DNA of 64,000 nt from Arthrobacter dokdonellae (GCF_003268655.1 NZ_CP029642.1:806001-870000), one strand, 5' to 3'; counted from the stretch's first letter, positions 46,159 through 55,629 are shown. Translations and numbers: made by a program. The notes: generated by a model not told the origin, from the letters alone.

Positions 46159-46328
46159 GGGAACGCCTCCAGCCGAAACTTTGAACAGGCACCTGCTGTC
46201 CACCTCCCATTTTTGCGCGCCCTGGCGTGTCAGGCAAGAGGAAGTCGCAAGCGGCGGCCATCGCCCTCCATCGAGGTTGGAGATGACTACCGCCGGCGTC
46301 GTCGACGTGACGATGCCTGGGTCTGCGT

Positions 46329-46790
46329 CTACTTCATGCCGCCGTGCCGCAGGCCGGGCTTGGTGTAAGTCCTGGCGAGCACGGCCAGGGCGAGCGCGGC
46401 CACCAGCAGCCCGAAGTCACGCAGGGCCACGTCGTAGAAGCCGGAGTACGTAAGCAGGTTGACGATGATGCCGGCCAGCCAGATGGCCACCACGAAGGCC
46501 GCGTAGCGTGGGCGCAGGATCATGACGATGGCCGCGATGATCTCGATGACGCCGATGACCATCATGGTGCCGTGGGCGCTGAACGGGGACAGGTTCTCGA
46601 TCCACGGTGCCAGGTAGCTTTCCCAGTTGGTCAGGACGTTGAAGAACTTGTCCAGGCCCATGATCAGCGGGATGGCGATGAACCCGATCCACAGCATCAG
46701 GAATGCCGCATAGGCGGGCTCGGCCTTGGCCCGGGCCACCGCCTGTGAGGTCCATCCAGTGGACGGGGCGGGAATTGAATGCGTTGCCAT
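46329..46790 (-). CDS. DoxX-like integral membrane protein
   Basis: A 153-residue protein with four hydrophobic segments (about 32-52, 73-95, 98-120, 125-143). The order and the pattern IEIIAAIVMILRPRYAAFVV resemble DoxX/DUF4149-like membrane proteins. Start ATG 46790 has GGAGG four bases upstream. A perfect 25-bp palindrome (46802-46826) lies 11 bp further up, so expression is probably under tight repressor control. Function is unknown; relatives are linked with redox or thiol stress. Confidence 0.78.
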   Translation of the reverse strand: MATHSIPAPSTGWTSQAVARAKAEPAYAAFLMLWIGFIAIPLIMGLDKFFNVLTNWESYLAPWIENLSPFSAHGTMMVIGVIEIIAAIVMILRPRYAAFVVAIWLAGIIVNLLTYSGFYDVALRDFGLLVAALALAVLARTYTKPGLRHGGMK

Positions 46791-46801
46791 GACTCCTCCA
46801 T

Positions 46802-46826
46802 CTAAAAACATAACTTATGTTTTTAG
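46802..46826. promoter_or_regulatory. Perfect 25-bp palindromic operator upstream of the DoxX-like gene
   Basis: CTAAAAACATAA-C-TTATGTTTTTAG: 12-bp arms without mismatch around a single C, strikingly AT-rich here. Its position just upstream of the ribosome site fits an operator for a dimeric winged-helix (MarR/HxlR or Rrf2-like) repressor; none is encoded next to it. Confidence 0.8.
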
Positions 46827-46972
46827 AATGCGCCCGACGCCTTGAAATGTCAATGGCCCAGCCGCCCCTGTTCCTGGGCCGAACGGGCGGTGGTTGGCCG
46901 GCGGCCACGCGGCCCCGTGCGCGGGACCTTTCTCGCAGGTTGGCCCCGCCGCCAAGGTGCGGGGCCGTGCGC

Positions 46973-48607
46973 TTAAAGCTCGGTGACCTGGCCGGCGTCG
47001 ACATTCCAGCGGGTGTCCAGCCGCACGTTTTCCAACAGCCGGCGGTCGTGCGATACCAGCAGCAGTGTGCCGTTGTAGCTGTCCAAAGCCTCTTCCAGCT
47101 GCTCGATGGCGGGCAGGTCCAGATGGTTGGTGGGTTCGTCCAGGACCAGCACGTTGACGCCGCGTGCCTGCAGCAACGCCAGGGATGCGCGGGTGCGTTC
47201 ACCGGGGGAGAGGGCGCCCACGGGGCTTGTCACCTGGTCCGCCTTCAAGCCGAACTTGGCCAGCAGCGTGCGGACTTCGCCCTGGTTCAACTCCGGCACC
47301 AGGCCCTCAAAGGCAGTGCCCAGCGCCACGCCCTCCAGGAACTGGCTCCGGGCCTGGTCGATTTCGCCGATCGCAACGCTGGCGCCCAGGGAGGCGCCGC
47401 CGTCGTCCGGGGCGGTGCGGCCGAGCAGGAGCCGGAGCAGCGTGGACTTGCCGGCGCCGTTGGGCCCGGTGATGCCGATCCGCTCGCCGGCGGTGACCTG
47501 GACCGACACCGGCCCCAGCGTGAAACCGCCCTGCCTGACCGTGGCGGCGTTCAGCGTGGCGACCACGGAGCTGGACCGCGGCGCCGCGCCGATGCTGAAC
47601 TGCAGCGCCCACTCCTTGCGCGGCTCCTCCACCTCGTCCAGCCGGGCAATCCGTGATTCCATCTGCCGGACCTTCTGGGCCTGCTTTTCCGAGGACTCGG
47701 TTGCCGCGCGGCGTCGGATCTTGTCATTGTCGGGGCTCTTTTTCATGGCGTTGCGCACGCCCTGCGAGCTCCACTCGCGCTGCGTCCGGGCCCGTGTTAC
47801 CAGGTCCGCCTTCTTGCCGGCGAACTCGTCGTAGGCCTCGCGGGCGTGGCGCCTGGCGATGGCGCGCTCCTCCAGGAAGGAGTCGTATCCGCCGTCGTAC
47901 ACCGCCACCTTGTTCTGCGCCAGGTCCAGTTCCACCACGGTGGTGACGCAGCGGGAGAGGAACTCGCGGTCGTGGGAGACCAGCACCACGCCGCCGCGCA
48001 GCCCCGTCACGAACTCCTCCAGGCGGGCGAGCCCCGCAAGGTCGAGGTCGTTGGTGGGCTCGTCCAGAAGCACGACGTCGAACCGGCTCAGCAGGAGCCC
48101 GGCCAGCGCCACGCGGGCGGCTTGCCCGCCGGACAGGCCGGTCATCAGGGCGTCCGTGCCCACGTCCAGCCCCAGCTCGGCCAGCGCGGCGGGGATGCGT
48201 TCGTCGAGGTCGGCGGCTCCGCAGGCCAGCCAGTGGTCCAGGGCGGTGGCGTAGCGGTCGTCGGCGGCAGTGCCCGAACCCAATGCCTCCGCGGAGGATT
48301 CCATTTCCTCGGTAGCGGCGGCGGCCCCGGTGCGGCGGCCGATGTAGGCGGCGACGGTTTCGCCGGCGATGCGCTCGTGTTCCTGCGGCAGCCATCCGAT
48401 GAATGCGTCCTGCGGCGCCGTGCTGACGGTGCCGGCCTGCGGCTTGTCCGCCCCTGCCAGCAGGCGCAGGAGCGTTGACTTGCCGGCCCCGTTGGCGCCG
48501 ACGACGCCGATGACGTCGCCCGGGGCGACGGTGAAGTTGAGGTTGCTGAACAAAGTGCGGTGGGCGTGGCCTCCGGAAAGGTCCTTGGCCACGAGTGTTG
48601 CGGTCAT
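46973..48607 (-). CDS. ABC-F family ATPase
   Basis: A 544-residue soluble protein with two ABC cassettes and no membrane domain. First cassette: Walker A GANGAGKST, signature LSGGQAARVALAG, Walker B VVLLDEPTNDLDLAG. A charged linker (about 245-320, EERAIARRHAREAYDEFAGK) leads to the second: GPNGAGKST, LSPGERTRASLAL, VLVLDEPTNHLDLP. ABC-F proteins bind the ribosome E-site and relieve stalling or give antibiotic resistance. The short linker and absence of an arm insertion suggest a housekeeping or resistance member; the target is unknown. It is a single-gene unit. Confidence 0.92.
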   Translation of the reverse strand: MTATLVAKDLSGGHAHRTLFSNLNFTVAPGDVIGVVGANGAGKSTLLRLLAGADKPQAGTVSTAPQDAFIGWLPQEHERIAGETVAAYIGRRTGAAAATEEMESSAEALGSGTAADDRYATALDHWLACGAADLDERIPAALAELGLDVGTDALMTGLSGGQAARVALAGLLLSRFDVVLLDEPTNDLDLAGLARLEEFVTGLRGGVVLVSHDREFLSRCVTTVVELDLAQNKVAVYDGGYDSFLEERAIARRHAREAYDEFAGKKADLVTRARTQREWSSQGVRNAMKKSPDNDKIRRRAATESSEKQAQKVRQMESRIARLDEVEEPRKEWALQFSIGAAPRSSSVVATLNAATVRQGGFTLGPVSVQVTAGERIGITGPNGAGKSTLLRLLLGRTAPDDGGASLGASVAIGEIDQARSQFLEGVALGTAFEGLVPELNQGEVRTLLAKFGLKADQVTSPVGALSPGERTRASLALLQARGVNVLVLDEPTNHLDLPAIEQLEEALDSYNGTLLLVSHDRRLLENVRLDTRWNVDAGQVTEL

Positions 48608-48691
48608 GGGTCCATCCTATTTTGGATCCCGGTGCGGCCGGACCGCCGCGGACCCGTCGGACGCTCCTTCACATTTTGCAGCAGTTTCGCG

Positions 48692-48780
48692 AACGCTCCA
48701 GCAGTCATTGCAGGAGCGTCGGGGAAGGCGGCCCCGGATCTGCAGGAGCGTCGGGGAAGGCGGCCCCGGATCTGCAGGAG
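48692..48780. repeat. 32-bp tandem repeat next to a hairpin
   Basis: TGCAGGAGCGTCGGGGAAGG starts a 32-bp unit at 48709-48740, repeated exactly at 48741-48772 and begun a third time. The left edge forms ACGCTCC-A-GCA / TGC-A-GGAGCGT (48692-48719). Further ACGCTCC copies occur at 48661. It is probably a genus-specific intergenic repeat in the 178-bp gap between the ABC-F and GntR genes. Confidence 0.75.
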
Positions 48781-48785
48781 GGCCG

Positions 48786-49448
48786 TCAGGGGGTGGTTTC
48801 GGTGCCCAGGGAGAGCCAGTTTTCCCGGGTGGCAAGTGCCGCCCCGTCGGCGTCGCCCATGCCGGCCAGGCGGATGATTTCGGCGTGCGCCGTGACCGAA
48901 TGGCGGGCCGCGTGCGAGCTGAAACGCTGACGCTCCACGCGCCGCAGCAGCGGAAGCGCCTGGTCCAGGACGGCCGGGATCATGTCGTTTCCGCAGGTCC
49001 CCACGAACACGGCGTGAAAGTCGTCGTCGGAGGCCAGGGCAAGTTCGACGTCGTCGTGCCCCAGGGCATGGGCGAACCGCCCGTTCGCCTCGGTCATGGC
49101 GGCCAGCTGGTCCCTGCCCAGCGACGGGACGGCCAGGCGGGCGGCCAGTTCATGCATGGCCGCCACCACTTGCTGGGCGCTCGCGGTGGAGTCGGGATCC
49201 AGGGGCGCCACGATGGTGGCGTGTCCGGGCTTGGCAATGATCAGGCCGGCGCGTTCCAGCCGGAGCAGCGCCTCGCGGATGGGGGTGCGGCTGACGCCCA
49301 GCCACTTTTCCAGCTCAGGGTCCCTCAGGCGCTCGCCAGGGCCAAAGGTGCCGTCAACGATGGCGTCGCGAATTGACTCGTAGACGTCATCCCGCAGGAG
49401 CGAGCGCTTGTGGATGCCGTGGGGCGCGGGGGTGGGCATGGCATCCAT
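48786..49448 (-). CDS. GntR family (FCD) regulator divergent from ACC deaminase
   Basis: A 220-residue regulator. The winged helix (about 14-80) includes [20 protein letters not shown] and [20 protein letters not shown]; the FCD domain (about 95-215) has the His/Asp residues of DDDFHAVFV and [12 protein letters not shown]. In-frame ATGs at 49448 and 49439 are both possible, with no clear ribosome site. A palindrome lies between it and acdS, which it probably regulates. Confidence 0.88.
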   Translation of the reverse strand: MDAMPTPAPHGIHKRSLLRDDVYESIRDAIVDGTFGPGERLRDPELEKWLGVSRTPIREALLRLERAGLIIAKPGHATIVAPLDPDSTASAQQVVAAMHELAARLAVPSLGRDQLAAMTEANGRFAHALGHDDVELALASDDDFHAVFVGTCGNDMIPAVLDQALPLLRRVERQRFSSHAARHSVTAHAEIIRLAGMGDADGAALATRENWLSLGTETTP

Positions 49449-49503
49449 GGTATCGCGGAGGGCGTGCCCATCCCGGGATCCTTGACAAAACCAAAGTGCT
49501 GCA

Positions 49504-49517
49504 TGCAATATATTACA
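49504..49517. promoter_or_regulatory. Operator palindrome between the GntR gene and acdS
   Basis: TGCAATATATTACA is a 14-bp palindrome with one mismatched base pair and an AT-rich core, 50-60 bp from each start codon. It is a typical size and shape for an FCD-type GntR site. Confidence 0.6.
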
Positions 49518-49567
49518 ATAAACCGGCGGCGTGGTCCGCACCACTTTCGACCAATCGAGGACACGCC

Positions 49568-50575
49568 GTGGCAATCACCGACTTTGAACGTTATCCACTG
49601 ACTTTTGGCCCCAGCCCCATCCACGACCTGCCCCGCCTGTCAGCGCACCTGGGCGGCGCGAAGATCTGGGCCAAGCGGGAGGACTGCAACAGCGGGCTGG
49701 CCTTTGGTGGCAACAAGACCCGCAAATTGGAATACATCGTCCCGGATGCCATCGCCCAGGGTGCCGACACGCTCGTGTCCATTGGCGGCTACCAGTCCAA
49801 CCACACCCGGCAGGTGGCGGCCGTCGCCGCGAAGATCGGCATGAAGGCCCGCCTTGTGCAGGAAAACTGGGTGGACTGGCCGGACCCGCTCTCCGACCGC
49901 GTGGGCAACATCCAGCTCTCGCGGATCATGGGCGCCGATGTCCGCCTCGACGCGGCGGGCTTCGACATCGGCATCCGCAGCAGTTGGGAGCAGGCCATCA
50001 AGGACGTCGAGGCGGCCGGCGGCAAGCCGTACGCCATCCCGGCCGGCGCCTCCGAGCACCCCCTCGGCGGATTGGGCTTCGCGAATTGGGCGTATGAAGT
50101 GGAGGCCCAGGAAAAGGAGCTGGGCATCTTCTTCGACACGATCGTGGTTTGCACCGTCACCGGCTCCACGCACGCCGGCATGGTCGCCGGGTTCGCGGGC
50201 CAGGAGCGCCCGCGCCGCGTGATCGGCATCGACGCCTCCGCAACCATCGAGAAGACCCGGGCGCAAGTGGGGCGGATTGCCCGGCACACCGCGGCACTGA
50301 TCGGACTGGGCCGCGAGCTGCGCGACGAGGAAATCGACGTCAGGGAAGGCTGGGCCGGGGACTTTTACGGCATCCCCGTCCAGTCCACGCTCGACGCCAT
50401 CCGCCTCACGGCTTCGCTGGAAGGCATGATCATTGACCCCGTCTACGAGGGCAAGTCGATGGCCGGACTCATTGACCTGGTGAAATCCAGGGACATTTCC
50501 GCCTCCAGCAACGTGCTCTATGCACACCTCGGCGGGCAGCTGGCACTCAACGCCTACAGCGGTCTGTTTCGCTAG
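49568..50575 (+). CDS. acdS: 1-aminocyclopropane-1-carboxylate deaminase
   Basis: A 335-residue PLP enzyme that converts the plant ethylene precursor ACC to 2-oxobutyrate and ammonia. Near-diagnostic stretches: [29 protein letters not shown] sequence with PLP lysine K50, VSIGGYQSN and [20 protein letters not shown]. The residues separating true deaminases from D-cysteine desulfhydrase are present: Y293-E294 in DPVYEGKSM and L321 in VLYAHLGG. Start GTG 49568 follows GAGG by seven bases. The divergent GntR gene replaces the Lrp-type regulator often found beside proteobacterial acdS. It suggests plant-associated life. Confidence 0.94.
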   Translation: MAITDFERYPLTFGPSPIHDLPRLSAHLGGAKIWAKREDCNSGLAFGGNKTRKLEYIVPDAIAQGADTLVSIGGYQSNHTRQVAAVAAKIGMKARLVQENWVDWPDPLSDRVGNIQLSRIMGADVRLDAAGFDIGIRSSWEQAIKDVEAAGGKPYAIPAGASEHPLGGLGFANWAYEVEAQEKELGIFFDTIVVCTVTGSTHAGMVAGFAGQERPRRVIGIDASATIEKTRAQVGRIARHTAALIGLGRELRDEEIDVREGWAGDFYGIPVQSTLDAIRLTASLEGMIIDPVYEGKSMAGLIDLVKSRDISASSNVLYAHLGGQLALNAYSGLFR

Positions 50576-50649
50576 CCCCGCCGGAATCCCTGAGGCAGAA
50601 CTCGCCGCCACGCGAATTCCGAACAACTTCAGCGTCCCGGCTGCCGACG

Positions 50650-51612
50650 TTAGCGTGCAGTGGCCAGAAGCTCCCGCGCGGTGGATTCGTCCGTGACCAG
50701 CTCGTTGACATAGCCTCCGCGGATGGCCGCCGCCAGCGGGACCACCTTTGCCGGCCCGGCCGTGACCATCATGCGCCGCGGTATCTTCAGCAGGTCGTCC
50801 AGCGTGATGCCGATTAACCGGTCGGTGACTTCGGAAACCACCTCGCGGCCCTGATGGTCGAAGAAGTGGCCGCAGAGGTGGGCCGCCGCGCCCGCAGCCG
50901 CCAGTTCCGCCAGCGAGGCGGGCGAAACGGGGCTGTAGGTGCCGGTGCCGTCGAAGCGCTGCATGGAGCCCAGGCCGATCAGGGCCAGGTCGCTGTTCGG
51001 CCCGAGTTCCAGCCCATGGGCCACGTCCGGGGATTCCAGCGCCTTGGTCCTGGCCGCGGGATCCCGATACAGGAAGTTTGCCGGCACGGGGACAAAGTTC
51101 CCGCCCAGCTGCTGGCAGATGTGCTCGCCGACGTGGATGCGCTCGTCGCCGGACCGGTCCAGGCGCGACGGGCAGGCGAGCAGGTCGATCACGGTCAGCC
51201 CGCTGTGGACCCCGGGGCTCAGCGACTTGGCCACCGAAGACAGCGTCCGGCTGGCGGCCACGCCCAGCTGGCGCACGCCATCCAGGTGGGTTTCCAGATA
51301 GCGGGCGGCCACGTAGCCCAGCCGGTTGTTCTTTTCGTAGAGGGAACGCGGCCGGTCCATGGAGATGACGCAGTCGTTGAGCCTGAACGTGGTCCGCAGG
51401 CGGGCCTCAAGCTCCGGCATGCGGTCCACGGGCGGGCCGATCCGGATCTGCACCACGCCGCGCCGCTTGGCCTCGGCGAGCAGTCGCGAAACCGTGGCCC
51501 GGGAGAGGTTCTGCGCGGACGCAATCTCCAGCTGGGTGGCGCCGGACATGTAGTAGAGATGGGCCACCGTCTGCACCAGCTGGTCATGGCGCAAGGCGTG
51601 GTCTGTGGCCAA
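50650..51612 (-). CDS. SorC/DeoR-type sugar-binding transcriptional regulator
   Basis: A 320-residue regulator. The N-terminal HTH reads QLEIASAQNLSRATVSRLLAE; the C-terminal sugar-phosphate-binding domain runs from about 70 with LGVAASRTLSSVA and ALIGLGSM. Start TTG 51612 follows GGGGG by seven bases; an ATG at 51666 in frame would add 18 residues with no ribosome site. No sugar genes are adjacent, so the target is unknown; it may autoregulate or act at a distance. Confidence 0.85.
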   Translation of the reverse strand: MATDHALRHDQLVQTVAHLYYMSGATQLEIASAQNLSRATVSRLLAEAKRRGVVQIRIGPPVDRMPELEARLRTTFRLNDCVISMDRPRSLYEKNNRLGYVAARYLETHLDGVRQLGVAASRTLSSVAKSLSPGVHSGLTVIDLLACPSRLDRSGDERIHVGEHICQQLGGNFVPVPANFLYRDPAARTKALESPDVAHGLELGPNSDLALIGLGSMQRFDGTGTYSPVSPASLAELAAAGAAAHLCGHFFDHQGREVVSEVTDRLIGITLDDLLKIPRRMMVTAGPAKVVPLAAAIRGGYVNELVTDESTARELLATAR

Positions 51613-51917
51613 AGCCGTGCCCCCTTCCCGTGTTGCGCGGCTGTTCTGCCGCAAGTGCCTACCCATGATTCTAGAAGATGGCGCCGCGGACTGCCCGTCC
51701 AGCGCCCGGTCAGGCGGCCGCCGCCGTCCCGAAAAGCACAGGAAGGCACCGAAGATGCCGCCAAAAGGCTTCCCCATGGAGGATATTTTGCGTTAGGGTA
51801 AGTAATTGTGAGATAGAAGTGCAGCCGCCCCCACTGATCGCTGATCGCGCCCCGCCCGAGGAGCGCTGGATCGCGTCCGTTCCGCCTGCCGCCCACCCAT
51901 TTTTCTAGAAGGCCCCT
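51613..51917. other. Intergenic region between sorC-type gene and ABC exporter
   Basis: No gene seen. An AT-rich tract at 51781-51830 (TTTTGCGTTAGGGTAAGTAA and following bases) stands out and probably holds the divergent promoters. An AGAAGG ribosome-binding motif for the exporter ends the region. Confidence 0.4.
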
Positions 51918-53765
51918 GTGCGTTCATTTCCCTATCCCGACGCCGGTTCCCCGGATCTCCGTTCTCCCTCACGTTTCCTGTGGTGGCTGGCCCGTGCCGA
52001 ACGCGGCACGCTCCTGGCCGGTGTGGTGTACGGCTCCGTCTGGACCGCCTGCCAGGCACTGACCCCGTTTGTGCTGGGCCGCGCCGTGGATCAAGGCATC
52101 GTGTCCGGCAATTTCGGCAGGCTCCTGCTGTGGGTGGCCCTGCTGGTTGGCCTGACGCTGCTCCAGTCCATCTTCGCGACGCTGCGCCACCGCACGGCCG
52201 TGAGCAGCTGGATGCAGGCCGCGTACCGGTCCGCGCAGCTGGTGGGCCACAAGGTCACCCGCAGCGGCGACGCCCTGCCGCAAAAGTTCTCCACGGGCGA
52301 GGTGGTCTCCACCTCGGCGTCGGACGCGATGCGCATCGGTGAAATCTACGACCTGTGCGCCCGCCTGGCCGGCTCGGTGGTCGGTTATCTGCTCGTGACC
52401 TATCTGGTCTTTCTCTCATCCTGGCAGCTGGGACTGGTCGTCCTGCTGGGCGTCCCGCTGTGCGGGGCCATGCTGCTGTTCGTGATCCGGCCGCTGCAGC
52501 GCCGTCAAAAGGAACAGCGGGAGGCTGCCGGGAAGATGACGGCACTCGGCGCCGACACCGTGGCGGGGCTGCGCGTCCTGCGCGGCATCGGCGGCGAGCA
52601 CATCTTCGTGGAACGCTACCGGGAGCGCTCGCGGGACACGCAGCGGGCCGGCAACAAGGTGGCGCATTCACTCGCCGACCTCAACGCCGTCCAGGTCCTG
52701 GTGGTCGGCGCCTTCAGTGTCGCCTTCACATGGATCGGTGCGCTGCAGGCCGTGTCCGGACAGATCGAGCCGGGCCAGCTCGTGGCGCTGTACGGCTACG
52801 CGGTCTTCCTGGTTTCCCCCATCCGCACCGCCGCCGAGGCCGTCTCCCGCTTCATCCGCGCCCACGTCGGCGCACGCCGCATCATTGACGTGCTGTCCAC
52901 CCCATCCGCCGTGCACGACGCCGGCACCACCGTTCCAGGACCATCCTCACCGTCGGCCCTGGTTGACACGGTCACCGGCGTGGTGGCCGTCCCCGGCACG
53001 CTCAGCGCCGTGGTCTCCGCCGACCCCGCGGAATCGGCCGCGCTGGCCCGGCGGCTGGGCAGGTTTGAGGACGCCGTGCTGCGGGAGGCCCAGGTGCGCT
53101 GGGGCGATGCCGCCCTGCACCTGGTGCCCCTGCGCGAGGTGCGGCGGCGCATTGTGGTTTCCGACGCCGAGCCCCAGCTGTTCACCGGAACCCTGCGCGA
53201 GGAGCTGGACCCGGAGGGGCGGCACAGCGACGCCGAGATCAAGGCCGCCCTCGACGTGGCCAGCGCAGCCGATGTCTTTGACGCCCTGGAACACGGCCTG
53301 GACGATGAGGTGACGGAGAAGGGCCGCGGCTTCTCCGGCGGCCAGCGCCAGCGCCTGACGCTGGCCCGTGCCGTGCTGACCGATGCGGAGGTGCTGGTGC
53401 TCATCGAGCCGACCAGCGCCGTGGACGCCCACACGGAACGGCGCATTGCCACGGCCCTGCGCCGCAAGCGCGGTGCGGCGGGGAACACCACGGTGGTGGT
53501 GACCGCCAGCCCGCTGCTGCTTGGCGCCATGGACACGGTGACGTTCCTGGAAGGCAGCACCGTCCGGGCGCAGGGGACGCACCGGGAACTGCTGGACACC
53601 GTCCCGGCCTACCGCCAGGTGGTGATCCGCGGGGAAGGGATGGACGGCCACGCCGGCACCCACACAACCAGCCGCGCCACCGCACGTGCCGGCGCAAACG
53701 CCACGGACGGCGTCGAACGTCCCAAGGAAGACCGGGAATCAGTAGAAGAAGGGGCCCAGCGGTGA
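51918..53765 (+). CDS. ABC exporter half with degenerate ATP site (lacks Walker A)
   Basis: A 615-residue exporter half: six helices (about 28-310), then a nucleotide-binding domain. The Walker A position is replaced by VSADPAESAALARRLG (about 367-382) with no GxxGxGK. Walker B reads VLVLIEPTSAVD, losing its Asp but keeping Glu. The signature GFSGGQRQRLTLARA is perfect. It therefore supplies its signature to the partner's ATP site but cannot bind ATP normally itself. A low-complexity, charged C-terminal tail is present. Start GTG 51918 follows AGAAGG. The stop overlaps the partner gene by 4 bp. Confidence 0.9.
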   Translation: MRSFPYPDAGSPDLRSPSRFLWWLARAERGTLLAGVVYGSVWTACQALTPFVLGRAVDQGIVSGNFGRLLLWVALLVGLTLLQSIFATLRHRTAVSSWMQAAYRSAQLVGHKVTRSGDALPQKFSTGEVVSTSASDAMRIGEIYDLCARLAGSVVGYLLVTYLVFLSSWQLGLVVLLGVPLCGAMLLFVIRPLQRRQKEQREAAGKMTALGADTVAGLRVLRGIGGEHIFVERYRERSRDTQRAGNKVAHSLADLNAVQVLVVGAFSVAFTWIGALQAVSGQIEPGQLVALYGYAVFLVSPIRTAAEAVSRFIRAHVGARRIIDVLSTPSAVHDAGTTVPGPSSPSALVDTVTGVVAVPGTLSAVVSADPAESAALARRLGRFEDAVLREAQVRWGDAALHLVPLREVRRRIVVSDAEPQLFTGTLREELDPEGRHSDAEIKAALDVASAADVFDALEHGLDDEVTEKGRGFSGGQRQRLTLARAVLTDAEVLVLIEPTSAVDAHTERRIATALRRKRGAAGNTTVVVTASPLLLGAMDTVTFLEGSTVRAQGTHRELLDTVPAYRQVVIRGEGMDGHAGTHTTSRATARAGANATDGVERPKEDRESVEEGAQR

Positions 53766-55507
53766 ATGAATCCCAGCTGCCCGTGGCGGATTCCGCCAAG
53801 GTCCGGGCCGAGGGGCTGCGTCTCATGGGCCAGCACCGGCGGCCGCTGACCTTTGTGGTGGGCCTGTACGTGCTCGCCGCCGTCGCCGGGCTGGCCGGGC
53901 CGTTCCTGCTGGGCCGGCTGGTAGATGCCATCACCCGCGGGACGACGCCCGGCTTCGTGGCCGCGGTGGCCCTGGGCCTGGCCGGCTTTGTGCTGGTGCA
54001 GGGGCTGCTGTCCCGGTGGGCGCAACGCACCGGCATGGTGCTGGGCGAAAAGGTCTTTGCCCAGCTCCGCGAGGAATTCATGGAGCAGGTGACCTCGCTG
54101 CCGCTCTCCACGGTGGAAAAGGCGGGCACCGGCGACCTCGTCTCCCGGACCACGAACGACGTCGACGCCGTCTCCCACACCGTGCGCTTCGGCGTGCCGC
54201 AGGTGCTGGTCTCGCTGGCGACCATCGCCCTGACCGTGGCCGCGGCGGTCTTCACCAGCCCGGTGCTGGCCGTCGCCCTGCTGGTGGGCGCGCCGCTTCT
54301 GGTGCCCGCGACGCGCTGGTACCTCAAGCGCGCCACGGCCGGCTATCTTGCCGAGCGCGAAAGCTACGCCGTGCTCAACGGGGCCATCACCGAAACCATT
54401 GAAGGCGCCCGCACCGTTGACGCGCTCAGCCTGGGCGCGCACCGTCGCCGCCGCATCGACGCGGCCCTGCGGGGCTGCTTTGAGCGGGAGAGATACACGC
54501 TGGGGCTGCGCACGGTGTTGTTCCCGGCGGCGGAATTTTCCTTCTGGCTCCCCGTGGCCGGCGTGCTGCTGTGGGGCGGCTGGCTGGCCTCGCAGGGCAC
54601 CGTCACGGCCGGCATGGTGGCCACCGTTGCGCTGTATGCCATGCAGCTGATCGATCCCGTGGACATGTTGATCATGTGGATTGACGAGATCCAGGTGGGC
54701 GCGTCGTCGCTGGCCCGCATCGTGGGCATCCGCAACGTCGACGCGGACCGCACGGCCACGGATGCGGTGCCGGTGGGCGACACCCTGGTGGTGGACAGGG
54801 CCCGCTACGCCTACCGAGAGGGCCACGACGTGCTGCACGGGATCGACCTCACCCTGCGGCCGGGCGAGCGGCTGGCGATGGTGGGTCCCTCCGGCGCGGG
54901 CAAGTCCACGCTGGGCCGCCTGATCGCCGGCATCCACCCGCCCACGGACGGCACGGTCTCGGTGGGAGGGGTGCCGCTGGTGGACCGCCCGCTGGACGAG
55001 CTCCACGGCGAGGTGGCGCTGGTGACCCAGGAGCACCACGTGTTCGTGGGCACGCTGGCGGACAACCTGCGCCTGGGCAGGTCCGGCGCAACGGACGCCG
55101 AGCTGGAAAAGGCCCTGTCCGACGTCGGCTCCCTGGCGTGGGCGCGCGCCCTCCCCGACGGGCTGGCCACCGAGGTGGGCTCCGGCGCCCACACCCTGAC
55201 GCCGGGGCAGGCGCAGGAACTGGCGCTGGCACGGCTGATCCTGGCCGACCCCCACACCCTGGTGCTGGACGAGGCCACCTCGCTGATCGACCCGGCAGCC
55301 GCCCGCGACCTCGAGTTTTCCCTAGGCGCAGTGCTGGAGGGGCGCACCGTCGTGGCGATCGCGCACCGCCTGCACACCGCACACGACGCCAACCGGGTCG
55401 CCGTCGTGGACAAGGGCAGGATCACGGAGCTGGGCTCGCACGACGAACTGCTGGCGCTGGACGGATCCTACGCGTCGCTGTGGAATTCCTGGCGGCAGGA
55501 ATCCTGA
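53762..55507 (+). CDS. ABC exporter half with canonical Walker motifs
   Basis: A 581-residue exporter half with six helices, then an NBD with Walker A GPSGAGKST (about 377), Walker B TLVLDEATSLID (about 500), H-loop VAIAHRLHTA and a degenerate signature LTPGQAQELALAR. Together with the upstream subunit it forms a heterodimer with one working ATP site: this Walker A/B against the partner's LSGGQ. Substrate is unknown; such pairs often export drugs, lipids or peptides. Translational coupling by the 4-bp overlap (GTGA) keeps the halves equal. Confidence 0.93.
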   Translation: MNESQLPVADSAKVRAEGLRLMGQHRRPLTFVVGLYVLAAVAGLAGPFLLGRLVDAITRGTTPGFVAAVALGLAGFVLVQGLLSRWAQRTGMVLGEKVFAQLREEFMEQVTSLPLSTVEKAGTGDLVSRTTNDVDAVSHTVRFGVPQVLVSLATIALTVAAAVFTSPVLAVALLVGAPLLVPATRWYLKRATAGYLAERESYAVLNGAITETIEGARTVDALSLGAHRRRRIDAALRGCFERERYTLGLRTVLFPAAEFSFWLPVAGVLLWGGWLASQGTVTAGMVATVALYAMQLIDPVDMLIMWIDEIQVGASSLARIVGIRNVDADRTATDAVPVGDTLVVDRARYAYREGHDVLHGIDLTLRPGERLAMVGPSGAGKSTLGRLIAGIHPPTDGTVSVGGVPLVDRPLDELHGEVALVTQEHHVFVGTLADNLRLGRSGATDAELEKALSDVGSLAWARALPDGLATEVGSGAHTLTPGQAQELALARLILADPHTLVLDEATSLIDPAAARDLEFSLGAVLEGRTVVAIAHRLHTAHDANRVAVVDKGRITELGSHDELLALDGSYASLWNSWRQES

Positions 55508-55629
55508 CCGTGGGCGCCGGCATGCCGGCCCTGTTGGACGGTGGGAAATCGGCGTAACGTTCAAGAGGGGAACGGTTTGGACCGCACGGCCCGAAGCGAA
55601 CCTGTTCATGGACGTAAGGAGTGTTCACC

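Noticed and set aside
49568..50575. D-cysteine desulfhydrase instead of ACC deaminase
   Set aside because: Tyr293-Glu294 and Leu321 match the residues diagnostic for true ACC deaminases, and overall similarity to AcdS is very high by eye.
51918..53765. ABC exporter subunit 1 as a pseudogene
   Set aside because: Despite the missing Walker A, the frame is intact, the signature is perfect, and the partner has the complementary degenerate signature, so it is more likely a functional degenerate half.
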